Source: an uncultured Alistipes sp.
GTDB taxonomy: Bacteria > Bacteroidota > Bacteroidia > Bacteroidales > Rikenellaceae
Reading direction: 5' to 3'
DNA: 64,000 nt
Assembly: GCA_937911745.1 (NCBI GenBank)
Contig: CALDPX010000041.1
Coordinates: 141,720 to 205,719, forward strand
Each line of letters begins with the position of its first letter. Position 1 is the first letter of the stretch. A program made the translations under genes and the position numbers. Shown here piece after piece: positions 45,028-54,343 of the stretch. The notes beneath the pieces were generated by a model. The model was not told the origin of the DNA, did not search any database, and saw only the letters and a list, made by a program, of their open reading frames with translations.

Positions 45028-46410
45028 ATGAAGAGAAGAATTTTGATAGCCATAGTGGCACTCGTGGCAGGTTTGGGCGCAAAGGCTCAGACTGTTGTGG
45101 CGGATAAGGTGGTCGCTGTTGTGGGCAACTCCGCGATTCTCTATTCGGAGGTGGTGGATTATAGCAAGCAGATTGTGGCCCAGCGTAAAGAGAGGGGTTA
45201 TACATCCGACCGAGATCCTATGAGTGAGTCGCTCGAAGGGCTACTGATGCAGAAACTGCTCTACAATCAGGCTTTGATAGACTCCATCGAGATTAACACC
45301 TCGATGGTGTCGGAGAATGTTGAGAAGAGGGTGGAGGCAATGATTGCCGAGGTGGGTTCCATCGCGGCCCTCGAAGCAGATGCAGGTAAACCCATCTTTG
45401 AGATTAAGGCAGATATGCGCCGTATGGCAGAGGAGGGACAGTATGCGCAGATGATGCAGAATACAATTATGCAGGGTGTGAATATAACTCCCGGAGAGGT
45501 GGAACACTACTACCACTCGTTGCGAACCGATATGCTTCCTATTGTTCCCGAACAGTATGTCTATGCTCAGATTACCAAAATGCCATCTTCGACCACACAA
45601 GCCAAACAGCGTACTCGTGAGCGTTTGTTGGAGATGAGAGAGAGGGTTATCAATGGTTCGAGGTTCGACATGCTGGCGAGGATGTACTCTATGGATCCGG
45701 GTAGCGCATTGCAAGGTGGTGAGATGGACTATACGCCACTTGCGAACTTCGAAAAACCATTTGCCGAGGCGTTGGGTAAGTTGCAGCCCAATCAGATTTC
45801 GGGTGTTGTGGAGACAGTCTACGGCTACCATATCATCCAACTTATCGACAAAAAGGGCGAGGAGTATAAGTGTCGCCACATTCTGTTGCGTCCTACATTT
45901 ACGGACTACGAATTGGCAGATGACTTGAAGATGCTCGATAGCCTGCGCACCGAGATTGCCGAGGGACGTATGACCTTCGAGCAGGCTGCTTTGAAGCACT
46001 CCGACGATAAATACTCCAAACAGAATGGCGGTTTGGTTACTAATCACGAACTTTTGGAGGTCTATGGTGCAAATGACACGAGTTATTCGCGTACTGCCTT
46101 CTATAAGGAGGACTTAGGACGCGACTATACCTACATGCGTGGATTGAAGGTGGGCGAAATGTCTCAACCCTTCCAGAGTAGCGATATGAGAGGTAATACG
46201 CTCACAAAACTCATCAAACTGCTCGACATCATTCCTGCGCACACCGCAAGCCTCTCGAATGATTATCTGCAAATCGAGCAGATCGCACTCCAACACAAAC
46301 AGCAGGTGGAGTTCGAAAAGTGGCTCAATAAGAAAATCTCTATGATGTATGTGCGCATAGACCCAATGATGGATACGTCGGAGTTTGAGAATAAGAATTG
46401 GATTAAGTAA
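45028..46410 (+). CDS. surA: SurA-like periplasmic chaperone / peptidyl-prolyl isomerase
   Basis: Start ATG 45028 (MKRRILIAIVALVAGLGAKAQ), signal peptide cut after AKA. The N-terminal domain has DKVVAVVGNSAILYSEV. Two parvulin domains follow: ~170-275 (VYAQITKM...GGEMDYTPLANFEKPFAEALGKLQPNQISGVVETVYGYHIIQL) and ~280-390 (YKCRHILLRPTFTDYEL...HSDDKYSKQNGG). It helps fold outer-membrane barrels. 460 residues, normal. The next gene, an OstA-like protein, starts 6 nt after the stop. Confidence 0.9.
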   Translation: MKRRILIAIVALVAGLGAKAQTVVADKVVAVVGNSAILYSEVVDYSKQIVAQRKERGYTSDRDPMSESLEGLLMQKLLYNQALIDSIEINTSMVSENVEKRVEAMIAEVGSIAALEADAGKPIFEIKADMRRMAEEGQYAQMMQNTIMQGVNITPGEVEHYYHSLRTDMLPIVPEQYVYAQITKMPSSTTQAKQRTRERLLEMRERVINGSRFDMLARMYSMDPGSALQGGEMDYTPLANFEKPFAEALGKLQPNQISGVVETVYGYHIIQLIDKKGEEYKCRHILLRPTFTDYELADDLKMLDSLRTEIAEGRMTFEQAALKHSDDKYSKQNGGLVTNHELLEVYGANDTSYSRTAFYKEDLGRDYTYMRGLKVGEMSQPFQSSDMRGNTLTKLIKLLDIIPAHTASLSNDYLQIEQIALQHKQQVEFEKWLNKKISMMYVRIDPMMDTSEFENKNWIK

Positions 46411-46416
46411 GCAGGG

Positions 46417-48573
46417 GTGAGAAGAGCATTTTACATACTATTGGCGTTTGCGACTATGCTTGTGTGCGGAGGTCCGGATGCCTCGGCGCAGACCAAAAAA
46501 CGCAATGCCGAGGGTAAAGAACTTACACCCGTTGATATCAAGTCTAAGCGTACACGACCTGTGCCTGTTGGCGATTCTACAGGTTATGCACTCACGGGCG
46601 ATGTTGTGCTCTATCACAATGGAGCAGTCATTACATGCGATAGTGTGGTGCGTTATAGCGAGAACGCTATGAGTTGCTTCGGCAATGTGATAATTAATAA
46701 GGAGGATACCTTCATCTACGGCGATATGGCAGAGTATAGCCGTGCTGAGGGCGAGGCGAGAGTCTATTCGCCACTCATTAAGGTGAGAAATGAGAAGGCT
46801 ACGCTCTATACGTATAATCTTGTCTTCAACACTGCCGAGAACATTGGTAGATTCTATGGCGGTGGTACCTTCTCCAACGGCGATAACCTTATGGAGTCCG
46901 AGAGAGGATATTTCTATGCCGATTTGGATGAGATGGTTGGTGTGGATAATGTTGAGATGCAGAACGACACCTACCAGATGAAGTCCGATTCGGTGAACTA
47001 CAACTCCGAGAGTGAGATTGCCAAATACTTTACTCGCAGTGTGACTTGGAAAGAGGATGGCGAGATTCTCTCCTCCGACGAGGGCGAGTACCACAACAAG
47101 GAACAACGATATATCTTTCGTAACAATGCCTATGTTTTGAGTGGCGAAAGGGAGATGTGGGCGGATACGGTGGACTATCACGAAATGGTGCAATTCATCG
47201 AACTCAAACACAATGCGCAGATTCGTGACGAGGAGCATAAAAGCATTATATTTGGCGATTACGGTAATTATAGTCACCAAACGGGCGATACGTTCTTGAC
47301 TCAAAATCCCGCATATGTATCCTATGGCGACAGTGATGGCGACGGCACAAACGATACTATCTACATGCGCTCCGACTCGATGTTTGTCTACCTCATAGAT
47401 TCGCTCGGTTATTGTACCCTCACACGTCCGGATTCGGCAACACTCGCTGCCGAACAAGCGGCGAAGTTGCAAGCAATAATAGATAAGCGCATAGCAGATA
47501 GCCTTGCAATCGTGCAAGCAGAGAGGAAGAAATTTGTTGCTGATAGCCTTGCAAATGCCAAAGAGGAGGCCCGCAAGGATTTGCTTGATAGCCTCTTCAC
47601 GCTCCGAGCATCGTTCCAAATGGTCGAAGGTGACGATAGCCTTAGGGTGGTGGCGCATAGGGTGGATTCTATGATAGAGAGCCTGCAAAAACCCCCTGTG
47701 GATTCTACGGCTATGGTACAAATGGTTGACTCTCTTGCAAGGGATAGTGTTGCAGTGTCGCTCGATAGTCTTACTATGACCACCGACTCACTCGCTACGG
47801 ATACGATGGCTAAGAAGAACGGTTCGGATCGTATTATGCTCGGACTGAGGAATGTGAAGGTCTTCCGCAACGATTTTCAGGGTATTTGCGACTCTATGTT
47901 GATGTTTTCGGCAGACTCCACCGCACAATTACATCACAATAGCGTAATGTGGAATGACCTCAATCAAATAACCAGCGAGAGGGCAGACGTCTATACCCGT
48001 AACCAAAAACCCTACAAAGTGCTCTTTTCGGAGGGTAAGCCAATTATGAGTTCCGAGATCGACACCACACGCTACAATCAGGTGGCAGGTAAGACCATAG
48101 AGGCACTGTTTGAGGATGGCGTGATGTATCGCACCGACATAAAGGGTAATGCGCAGACCTACTACTATATGGTCGATGATGCGGATGGCGCGCTGATGGG
48201 ATTCCTTGTTGCCGAGAGTGCCGATATGACGTTCTATATTGTGGATAATACGGTCGATGGCATTATGTATCGTGGTGACCCTGTATACACCATCTACCCG
48301 ATGACCAAGATACCTGCCGACCAACCACAGCGTATGCCCGATTTTGTGTGGTATATTGCCGATAGACCTACGGCTGCTATAATAATCGGAGATTGGTTGA
48401 TTAATCCTTCTGAACGCAAGCGCTATGAGGCAATGAAACGTCCGCTCTTCCCCATAACCTACTCCATAGAACGCGAAAAAGAGGTGCTCTTGGAGCGTGG
48501 TGGCTGGGCAGACCGCACAGACGATATCTCGGACCTTGCAAAGGACTTCATAGAGCGAGTTAAGGACAAGTAA
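46417..48573 (+). CDS. OstA/LptA-like periplasmic protein
   Basis: 718 residues from a GTG start; the first ATG would cut the signal peptide (RRAFYILLAFATMLVCGGPDASAQ). Repeated beta-jellyroll strands of OstA type: ALTGDVVLYHNGAVITCDSVVRYSENAMSCFGNVIINKEDTFIYGDMAEYS, NVEMQNDTYQMKSDSVNYNSES, and a second set after ~480. Between them is a long coiled coil rich in ADSLA repeats (~330-460). The family moves lipopolysaccharide across the periplasm. The operon with SurA-like genes fits outer-membrane assembly. Confidence 0.82.
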   Translation: MRRAFYILLAFATMLVCGGPDASAQTKKRNAEGKELTPVDIKSKRTRPVPVGDSTGYALTGDVVLYHNGAVITCDSVVRYSENAMSCFGNVIINKEDTFIYGDMAEYSRAEGEARVYSPLIKVRNEKATLYTYNLVFNTAENIGRFYGGGTFSNGDNLMESERGYFYADLDEMVGVDNVEMQNDTYQMKSDSVNYNSESEIAKYFTRSVTWKEDGEILSSDEGEYHNKEQRYIFRNNAYVLSGEREMWADTVDYHEMVQFIELKHNAQIRDEEHKSIIFGDYGNYSHQTGDTFLTQNPAYVSYGDSDGDGTNDTIYMRSDSMFVYLIDSLGYCTLTRPDSATLAAEQAAKLQAIIDKRIADSLAIVQAERKKFVADSLANAKEEARKDLLDSLFTLRASFQMVEGDDSLRVVAHRVDSMIESLQKPPVDSTAMVQMVDSLARDSVAVSLDSLTMTTDSLATDTMAKKNGSDRIMLGLRNVKVFRNDFQGICDSMLMFSADSTAQLHHNSVMWNDLNQITSERADVYTRNQKPYKVLFSEGKPIMSSEIDTTRYNQVAGKTIEALFEDGVMYRTDIKGNAQTYYYMVDDADGALMGFLVAESADMTFYIVDNTVDGIMYRGDPVYTIYPMTKIPADQPQRMPDFVWYIADRPTAAIIIGDWLINPSERKRYEAMKRPLFPITYSIEREKEVLLERGGWADRTDDISDLAKDFIERVKDK

Positions 48574-48615
48574 AATTCAGTAATACAATAAACTAATACA
48601 CAACAAAACAAAGGT

Positions 48616-49041
48616 ATGAAACTTAGGGATATTTTGGCAATTTCGGGCGAGCCCGGTCTGTATAACTACATCGCAAGCAGCCGCAATGGTGTCATCGCCG
48701 AGAGCCTTGTGGATGGCAAACGCAAGAACTTCTCGGGTACCCATTCGAGGGTTAGTTCGTTGGCAGAGATTAGCATCTTTACCGAGGATGAGGATGTGGC
48801 TTTGGCAGACGTACTCACTTCGCTCTTTGAGCACACCAAAGGCGAACAGACTCTTTCGCACAAGGCTTCGGAGGCAGAACTGAGGTCTCTCTTTGACGAG
48901 GTGCTGCCCAACTACGATAGGGAGCGTTTCCACCTCTCGGATATGAGAAAGTTGGTGCAGTGGTTCAACTTGCTTGTTAAGGCGGGTATGACCGACTTCT
49001 CCATTGAGGAGCCCGAAGAAACAGAGGCAACTGAGGAGTAA
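48616..49041 (+). CDS. DUF5606 protein
   Basis: 141 residues starting MKLRDILAISGEPGLYNYIASSRNGVIAESLVDGKR, the signature of DUF5606, followed by a second part with GEQTLSHKASEAELRSLFDEVLPNYDRERFHLSDMRKLVQWFNLL and an acidic tail. Cytoplasmic, conserved in Bacteroidota, function unknown. It follows the OstA-like gene by 42 nt and ends in a terminator. Confidence 0.8.
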   Translation: MKLRDILAISGEPGLYNYIASSRNGVIAESLVDGKRKNFSGTHSRVSSLAEISIFTEDEDVALADVLTSLFEHTKGEQTLSHKASEAELRSLFDEVLPNYDRERFHLSDMRKLVQWFNLLVKAGMTDFSIEEPEETEATEE

Positions 49042-49046
49042 AACAA

Positions 49047-49073
49047 GAGGGTTGAGCAAGTCGCTCAACCCTC
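49047..49073 (+). terminator. Terminator after the DUF5606 gene
   Basis: GAGGGTTGAGC / GCTCAACCCTC with a 5-nt loop, followed by a pyrimidine-rich stretch (TTCTCTTTCC), so the T-run is imperfect. Confidence 0.7.
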
Positions 49074-49152
49074 TTCTCTTTCCTTTATTAGGCTGTGCCT
49101 GAAAAGTGTCAGCCTTAGGTCGTTAGACGTTAGACATTTGACGTTGGACCGT

Positions 49153-49193
49153 CTAAAACAAAGAGCGCACCATAAGTGCGCCCTTTGTTTTAG
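49153..49193. terminator. Bidirectional terminator overlapping the porin stop
   Basis: CTAAAACAAAGAGCGCAC / GTGCGCCCTTTGTTTTAG, an 18-bp stem with one mismatch. Its right arm includes the stop codon of the porin gene. Confidence 0.75.
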
Positions 49194-50605
49194 AAGTTAA
49201 TCTCAAATCGGCAGGCGAGCATACTGTAATTTACGCCAGCATCTTTGCCCGCAACAGCAGCGGGGTCGGTTGTGGGTTCGCCCTCGGAGTTCAAGCCAAT
49301 GTTGAGTTTGCCGTTACCGTTGGCGTACTTATTATTGGTGACATACTGATAGTTGAGCATCATCTTGATGTTGCTGTTAACCCAATAGTTCACGCCCACT
49401 GTCCAGCCATTTGCAGCACCGCCACGCACATCCTCGCTATCCAAATCGAGGCGATCGAAGCGTGCGCAAAGTTCCACATCACCCCACGAACGACCGGGAG
49501 TTATGCGGGTATATTTAGCACCCCCTGCATCGTAGTTCTGCTTGCCACCAAAGAGCAACACACCCGCCTGAGCATATACGCCCCAGAAACGCTTTGTGGG
49601 GCTGTCGGCAACGTGTTCGTTGATATGCACATCATCCCTCAGATAGGCAGCCTCCCAGCGCAAACCCTTGTAGTGACCTGCAAGTTCGGCAGAGTACATC
49701 AGCTCGAAATTAACATCGGGAATATAGCCCGTGTCGAGATACTTCTTGCGATTGACTACCGTAGAGTTGCGCGATGAGATGCGCACCGAGCCGTAGCGAT
49801 TGGGCGAAAGGTCGGCTTTCGGGGTGCGGTAGGATGCAGCAAAGCCGATGTGAAGAGATGCATCTTCGAGTTCGTAGAGAGGGCGCACAACCATCTTACC
49901 CGTCAGTGAGTAGCCTGTGCTGTTGCCGAAGTCCTTGTTGTTGTCCTCGACATTGGCGCGTGTTTCGGCACCATCTACGGGCTGTAAGAAGTAACCCGCC
50001 GCAGCCCAAAAGAGAGGTACCTCGAATTTTGCCTGCACACCCAAGTGACGCGATGGCGCAAATGCCACAGCCATAGGACGTTCGATAAATTGCAAGTAGC
50101 GTGAGGTGGTGTTGCGAGAGATGGAGAAATTCTCCTTGAAGTTACCCACCTGCAACTGCACGTTGCGAATACCGTCAAAACGCATATAGGCGTCTTTGAG
50201 CTCCACTACACCATCGGCAAGATCCATATCCAACTCGCCATACCAATCCTTGCGGAACTGTCCCTTGATGGCGAACCTCGCACGGCGTATGCTCGCGCCA
50301 TTTCCAATTTTGTCCGTGCCATCGGGTGCTCCCCAAAAGACCGCTCCATCGGCTTGTACCCTCACATCGAACCAAATACGATAGTCGGCAGCCTTGTTTT
50401 GGAAGACCAAAAAGCCGTCTTGCGACTCGGCACTGAGGGGTACGACACTCACCGTTTGCCCATATTGGTTGGTGTCGGTTGTGTAGGCAGGAGTGGAGGT
50501 GCTTTTTAAGGGTGAGGGTGCCTGCCTTGTTTGGTTTTGCGCTGCGAGATTGCTGCTTCCCAGAGCGGCAATCGCAACAAATAGAATAGAGAATAGTTTT
50601 CGCAT
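49190..50605 (-). CDS. Porin, phosphate-selective O/P family
   Basis: 471 residues: signal peptide MRKLFSILFVAIAALGSSNLAAQ, then a 16-strand-type barrel with IRRARFAIKGQFRKDWYGELDMDLADG, VELKDAYMRFDG, LQVGNFKENFSISRNTTSRYLQFIERPMAVAFAPSRHLGVQ and a C-terminal ACRFEINF ending in Phe, as for BAM substrates. This is the OprO/OprP fold; in Bacteroidota the true substrate is often unknown, so phosphate is not certain. Single gene. Confidence 0.88.
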   Translation of the reverse strand: MRKLFSILFVAIAALGSSNLAAQNQTRQAPSPLKSTSTPAYTTDTNQYGQTVSVVPLSAESQDGFLVFQNKAADYRIWFDVRVQADGAVFWGAPDGTDKIGNGASIRRARFAIKGQFRKDWYGELDMDLADGVVELKDAYMRFDGIRNVQLQVGNFKENFSISRNTTSRYLQFIERPMAVAFAPSRHLGVQAKFEVPLFWAAAGYFLQPVDGAETRANVEDNNKDFGNSTGYSLTGKMVVRPLYELEDASLHIGFAASYRTPKADLSPNRYGSVRISSRNSTVVNRKKYLDTGYIPDVNFELMYSAELAGHYKGLRWEAAYLRDDVHINEHVADSPTKRFWGVYAQAGVLLFGGKQNYDAGGAKYTRITPGRSWGDVELCARFDRLDLDSEDVRGGAANGWTVGVNYWVNSNIKMMLNYQYVTNNKYANGNGKLNIGLNSEGEPTTDPAAVAGKDAGVNYSMLACRFEINF

Positions 50606-50705
50606 AAGCCAATAATTTTTATGGTTATCGGCTGTGAATGATGCAAAATGCTTGCCGAAAACAGGCTCGCGACTTTCTCACAACACACATCCTCTCACTC
50701 CGCTT

Positions 50706-50760
50706 ACCTGCATTTGCCTCAATTTTGAATTTTGAATTTTGAATTTTGAATTTCCATTTG
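50706..50760. repeat. AATTTTG tandem repeat
   Basis: Four to five direct copies of an 8-bp unit (AATTTTGA) in the spacer between the porin gene and tRNA-Leu. Similar CAATTTT units occur near 4630 and 35520. Confidence 0.65.
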
Positions 50761-50802
50761 TATTTTTGTGCGCTCGTGTGCCGCAAGGTGCACAAAGAGT
50801 GT

Positions 50803-50888
50803 GCCCGAATGGTGGAATAGGTAGACACGCCGGACTTAAAATCCTGTGGACCGAAAGGTCCGTACCGGTTCGACCCCGGTTTCGGGTA
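50803..50888 (+). tRNA. tRNA-Leu (anticodon TAA)
   Basis: 86 nt with the acceptor GCCCGAA / TTCGGGT, D-arm TGGTGGAATAGGTAGACAC, anticodon loop CTTAAAA (TAA), a long variable arm GGACCGAAAGGTCC as in class II tRNAs, and T-arm ACCGGTTCGACCCCGGT. The discriminator is A and CCA is not encoded. The anticodon stem has one C-T mismatch by my reading. Followed by a terminator. Confidence 0.95.
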
Positions 50889-50895
50889 CAAAAAA

Positions 50896-50924
50896 GAGAG
50901 GAATGTGAATTCCTCTCTTTTTTT
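50896..50924 (+). terminator. Terminator of tRNA-Leu
   Basis: GAGAGGAAT / ATTCCTCTC with a 4-nt loop and seven T residues. Confidence 0.85.
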
Positions 50925-50943
50925 GTGCCTTTTTCGAAGAGTG

Positions 50944-50973
50944 TTGCCATTTGGCAGAAAAATACTATATTTG
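50944..50973 (+). promoter_or_regulatory. Promoter of the BspA-like gene
   Basis: TTG at 50944-50946 and TATATTTG at 50966-50973, spaced 19 nt; 40 nt before ATG 51014. Confidence 0.6.
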
Positions 50974-51013
50974 TAGCAACATCCTGATAATTACTCAAAA
51001 AACCTTATGCGTT

Positions 51014-52795
51014 ATGAAGAAATTTACACTCTTATCGCTACTTTTCATATTCTTCTTCGAGTGTTGCGTTCCTTTTGGGAATGACAATGTAGATCCCAGC
51101 GGCGATCAAACAGAACAACCAAGTGGGGGCAACGGCAACTCCAATGAAGATCCCATCACTCAGCCCAACAACGAGATTTGGTATACATCAACCGATGGAC
51201 AAATTGTCAATCCTCGTGGAACCTCTGATTATGGCGGAGTAAGCATAGTTTCAAACACTTATGAAGATGGCAAAGGTGTGATAACTTTTAATGGGGATGT
51301 TACAAGTATAGGATTGAATGCATTTCAGGGTGCCGAAACACTATATAGCATAATAATTCCCAATAGCGTCACTAGTATATCGAGTTATGCATTCAAAGAT
51401 TGCACTAATCTCACTATTGTAGACACGCAAGATATAACTTCTCTCTCAATTATCTCTAATGTGTTTGAGGGTTGTGTTGGTCTTACGGAGTTTAGAGGCA
51501 AAGCTGCATCGGAGGATGGTCGCTGCCTGATTTTTGAAGGAGTTTTGGAATTGTTTGCCCCCGCAGGTCTAACCGAATATGTTGTTCCAGAGGGGGTTGT
51601 TGTGGTTCAGGGATTTGCGAATTGCACAAATCTAACTCACGTTACCCTACCTGATGGAGTAATTCGTATTGGCGATTTCAATGGATGCTCAAAGCTCGAA
51701 AGCATAAACATTCCTCAAAGCGTCACGATGATATATGAAGAGACGTTTAGTGAGTGCTCCAGCCTCAAAGAGATTGTCATCCCCGAAGGAATTGTACATA
51801 TTCCCCGTAGATTATTCTACAACTGTAAAAGCCTCGAAAAAGTAACTATTCCAGAGAGTGTTACAAGCATAGGACAGATGGCTTTCGGGGGTTGTGAGAG
51901 TTTGAAGAGTATTTATATTCCGAATAATATAACACTAACCGATGGAGATGATTCTCAAATTTTCTATGGTTGTTCAGGTTTAGAGCGCTTTGAGGGTAAC
52001 TATGCCTCAAAGGATGGTCGTTGCTTGATTATTGACGGCAAGTTGGTTGGTTTTGCATCTGCACGAGTACAGCAATATGAAGTTCCGAGTGAAGTAACTT
52101 CTATTGTGAGTGGTGTTTTCAATTTATGCCCCACACTTAACAGCCTTACAATCCCAGCGAGTGTGCAGCAAGTTGGCTTGCCGATAGTGCGTTTTTGTGA
52201 CAATTTTGAAGCACTATATTTTTTGAGCGGTACCCCACCAACCTCAATGGGACCAGGCACAAACCTGTTCGATTTTAGTCCCATAACTAATAACGTAAGG
52301 GCGGCTTATGTACCCAATTTGGAAGCAACCTACAAGTTTAGGGATGCTTTCCCCGATATGGCGGAATATATCTTCCCACGGGGTGCAATTCTCAATAAGA
52401 TATACTACACCTCGAATACGGGTGAGATTATAGAACCCAACAATTATGACTCACTGATAGTAAGTAATAAATATTATGACGATGGTGGTGTAATAACCTT
52501 TAACCAAATTATTAGAGATATTCAACCCCAAGCATTCTTCGCGACAACATTAAGATCTATTGTTATACCCGACAGCGTAGAGTGGATTGGTCACGAGGCG
52601 TTTTGGCAATGTGCGTGGCTTACGGAAATAGAATGTCGCCCTATAACACCACCAACCATAGATGGGCTTAGTACATTTACCATCACTGATAGTTTGGATA
52701 TCTTTGTTGATGATGAGGTGTATGACGATTATGTTTCGGCTTATTTGTGGGGAACTGTATGGAACGCATTTCTTCGTTCAACCTACTACTATTAG
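51014..52795 (+). CDS. BspA-like leucine-rich repeat surface lipoprotein
   Basis: 593 residues from ATG 51014 (MKKFTLLSLLFIFFFECC); a lipid-anchored signal with Cys at ~18. After a Gly/Asn/Pro linker come LRR_5-type repeats of ~23 residues: ITSIGLNAFQGAETLYSIIIPNSVTSISSYAFKDCTNL, IPQSVTMIYEETFSECSSLKEIVIPEG, IPESVTSIGQMAFGGCESLKSIYIPN. The leading module (IWYTSTDGQIVNPRG) recurs near 52400 (IYYTSNTGEIIEPN), so the protein has two such units. Such proteins bind host or bacterial surfaces. More AT-rich than its neighbours, which hints at recent gain. Confidence 0.85.
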   Translation: MKKFTLLSLLFIFFFECCVPFGNDNVDPSGDQTEQPSGGNGNSNEDPITQPNNEIWYTSTDGQIVNPRGTSDYGGVSIVSNTYEDGKGVITFNGDVTSIGLNAFQGAETLYSIIIPNSVTSISSYAFKDCTNLTIVDTQDITSLSIISNVFEGCVGLTEFRGKAASEDGRCLIFEGVLELFAPAGLTEYVVPEGVVVVQGFANCTNLTHVTLPDGVIRIGDFNGCSKLESINIPQSVTMIYEETFSECSSLKEIVIPEGIVHIPRRLFYNCKSLEKVTIPESVTSIGQMAFGGCESLKSIYIPNNITLTDGDDSQIFYGCSGLERFEGNYASKDGRCLIIDGKLVGFASARVQQYEVPSEVTSIVSGVFNLCPTLNSLTIPASVQQVGLPIVRFCDNFEALYFLSGTPPTSMGPGTNLFDFSPITNNVRAAYVPNLEATYKFRDAFPDMAEYIFPRGAILNKIYYTSNTGEIIEPNNYDSLIVSNKYYDDGGVITFNQIIRDIQPQAFFATTLRSIVIPDSVEWIGHEAFWQCAWLTEIECRPITPPTIDGLSTFTITDSLDIFVDDEVYDDYVSAYLWGTVWNAFLRSTYYY

Positions 52796-52827
52796 GAGTG
52801 TTGTGACATTTGCCTGAATGGTTAGTT

Positions 52828-52860
52828 GCGGGTATCTTTTTTGATACCCGCGATTTTTTT
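52828..52860 (+). terminator. Terminator after the BspA-like gene
   Basis: GCGGGTATC / GATACCCGC around a T6 loop, followed by GA and seven T residues. Confidence 0.85.
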
Positions 52861-52940
52861 GTGAGGGTATTTTATTTGTTTTTCTTGTTTTTCCCGCTTT
52901 TATTGCAGGAGTGATAGGAATAATAGGAGATGCAAAACTC

Positions 52941-53020
52941 CGCCTTGCCACGATTGCCTTGTCTGCGACAAGTCGTGGCAAGGCGAAGAAGGCGAGCGCA
53001 ACACTGCGCTCGCCTTCTTT
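52941..53020. repeat. Two adjacent hairpins between convergent genes
   Basis: GCCTTGCCACGA / TCGTGGCAAGGC (12 bp, with an inner TTGTC/GACAA) is followed by GAAGGCGAGCGCA / TGCGCTCGCCTTC (13 bp) and TTTT. They stand between the BspA-like gene and the glutaminase gene and probably act as a second terminator. Confidence 0.65.
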
Positions 53021-53044
53021 TGGGTTTTCTTTTGGTATGGAGGA

Positions 53045-53959
53045 TTAGAATATCGACTCCTTAGTTTCGGAGGTGAGCAGTTCGAGGGCTTTGATGCCCA
53101 TAACGGAGTTGCCCTTGGAATTGAGGCGAGGACTCCACACCGCCACCGAGTATTGCAGGGGGTAGATTGCCACAATGCCTCCTCCCACGCCACTCTTGCC
53201 GGGCAGTCCCACAAGGTACGAAAACTCGCCAGCCTCATCGTAGAATCCACAAGTCTGCATAATGGCATTCATACGCTTAACCTGCGAGGAGGTAAGCCTT
53301 ACGCCCGAGTAGTCGAACTCGCGGTGGTGGTTGGCAAAAGCCAAGAATGCCCCCGACAGTTCGCGGCAACTCATCTCCACCGAGCACATCATAAAGTAGA
53401 AGTGCAGAACGCTCTCGATGTCGTTCTCGATTCGATGGTGGTATTTCAGCAGGTTGGCAATGGCGGCATTCATATAGCCTTGGCTACGCTCCGAGAGAGC
53501 CACGGTGGGGTTGTAGTCGATGGTGTCGTTGCCCGCCACCGAACGCACAAAGCCCAAAAACTCCTCCTCGGCATTGTTGAGTTCCGAGAGTAGGATATCT
53601 GCCATAACGATTGCGCCAGCATTGATGAAGGGGTTGCGAGGTAAGCCGTGCTCCACTTCAAGTTGCACAAGCGAGTTGAAGGCTGTGCCCGAAGGCTCCT
53701 TACCAACCCTCTTCCAGAGGCTGTCGCCCTTGATGGAGAGGCACATAGCAAGCGCAAAGACCTTTGAGATACTCTGTATGGAAAATCTTGTGTCGGCACT
53801 CTCGATGGCTGCAACATCGCCCTCTATGGTCTGTATGCACATACCAAATTGGTCGGGATTGACCTTTGCCAATTCGGGGATGTAGTCGGCTTGTTTGCCC
53901 TCTTTGGCGTAGGGTTGTATTCTTTGGTATATCTCTTCGATTATTCTTTGGTAGTCCAT
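53045..53959 (-). CDS. glsA: Glutaminase
   Basis: Hydrolyses glutamine to glutamate and ammonia. 304 residues of the serine-dependent beta-lactamase-like glutaminase fold: SxxK motif FSIQSISKVFAL, EPSGTAFNS, GLPRNPFINAGAI, a catalytic Tyr in SQGYMNAA, and GLPGKSGVGGGIVAIYP. All active residues are kept. It belongs to the short bacterial GlsA type, without regulatory domains. Separate from the next gene by a terminator hairpin. Confidence 0.95.
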   Translation of the reverse strand: MDYQRIIEEIYQRIQPYAKEGKQADYIPELAKVNPDQFGMCIQTIEGDVAAIESADTRFSIQSISKVFALAMCLSIKGDSLWKRVGKEPSGTAFNSLVQLEVEHGLPRNPFINAGAIVMADILLSELNNAEEEFLGFVRSVAGNDTIDYNPTVALSERSQGYMNAAIANLLKYHHRIENDIESVLHFYFMMCSVEMSCRELSGAFLAFANHHREFDYSGVRLTSSQVKRMNAIMQTCGFYDEAGEFSYLVGLPGKSGVGGGIVAIYPLQYSVAVWSPRLNSKGNSVMGIKALELLTSETKESIF

Positions 53960-53980
53960 ATCTTAGGCGTTTAAGGTTAA

Positions 53981-54010
53981 AAAAGGCAGAAATATCTGGT
54001 ACTTCTGCCA
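53981..54010 (-). terminator. Terminator after the DUF2795 gene
   Basis: On the minus strand GGCAGAA / TTCTGCC with a short loop and a run of Ts (53985-53981). Confidence 0.65.
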
Positions 54011-54032
54011 TTTGCAAGACATTGTTGCTTGA

Positions 54033-54254
54033 TTAGTACTCGTCCTCGTTAAAGAGGAAGTCCTCTTTGCTGGGGTAGTCGGGCCATACGTCCTCGATGC
54101 TCTCGTACACATCGCCCTCGTCCTCTATCTCCTCCAAGTTCTCGATTACCTCCATAGGAAGACCACTGCGCACTGCATAGTCGATAAGTTCCTCTTTGGT
54201 TGCTGGCCAGGGAGCATCTTCAAGTTTCGATGCCAATTCAAGTGTCCAATACAT
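54033..54254 (-). CDS. DUF2795 protein
   Basis: 73 residues: MYWTLELASKLEDAPWPATKEELIDYAVRSGLPMEVIENLEEIEDEGDVYESIEDVWPDYP. This matches the DUF2795 pattern PATKxELIxYAxxxG, followed by an acidic tail ending EDEY. Small, cytoplasmic and highly conserved in Bacteroidota; function unknown. Single gene. Confidence 0.85.
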   Translation of the reverse strand: MYWTLELASKLEDAPWPATKEELIDYAVRSGLPMEVIENLEEIEDEGDVYESIEDVWPDYPSKEDFLFNEDEY

Positions 54255-54343
54255 AAAACTCTGAATTTTAGGTTGTTATGTTAACTTTGTATTAATTGCG
54301 GTCTGCAAAAGTATAAAAAAAACATAAAACCACAATAGTTTCT

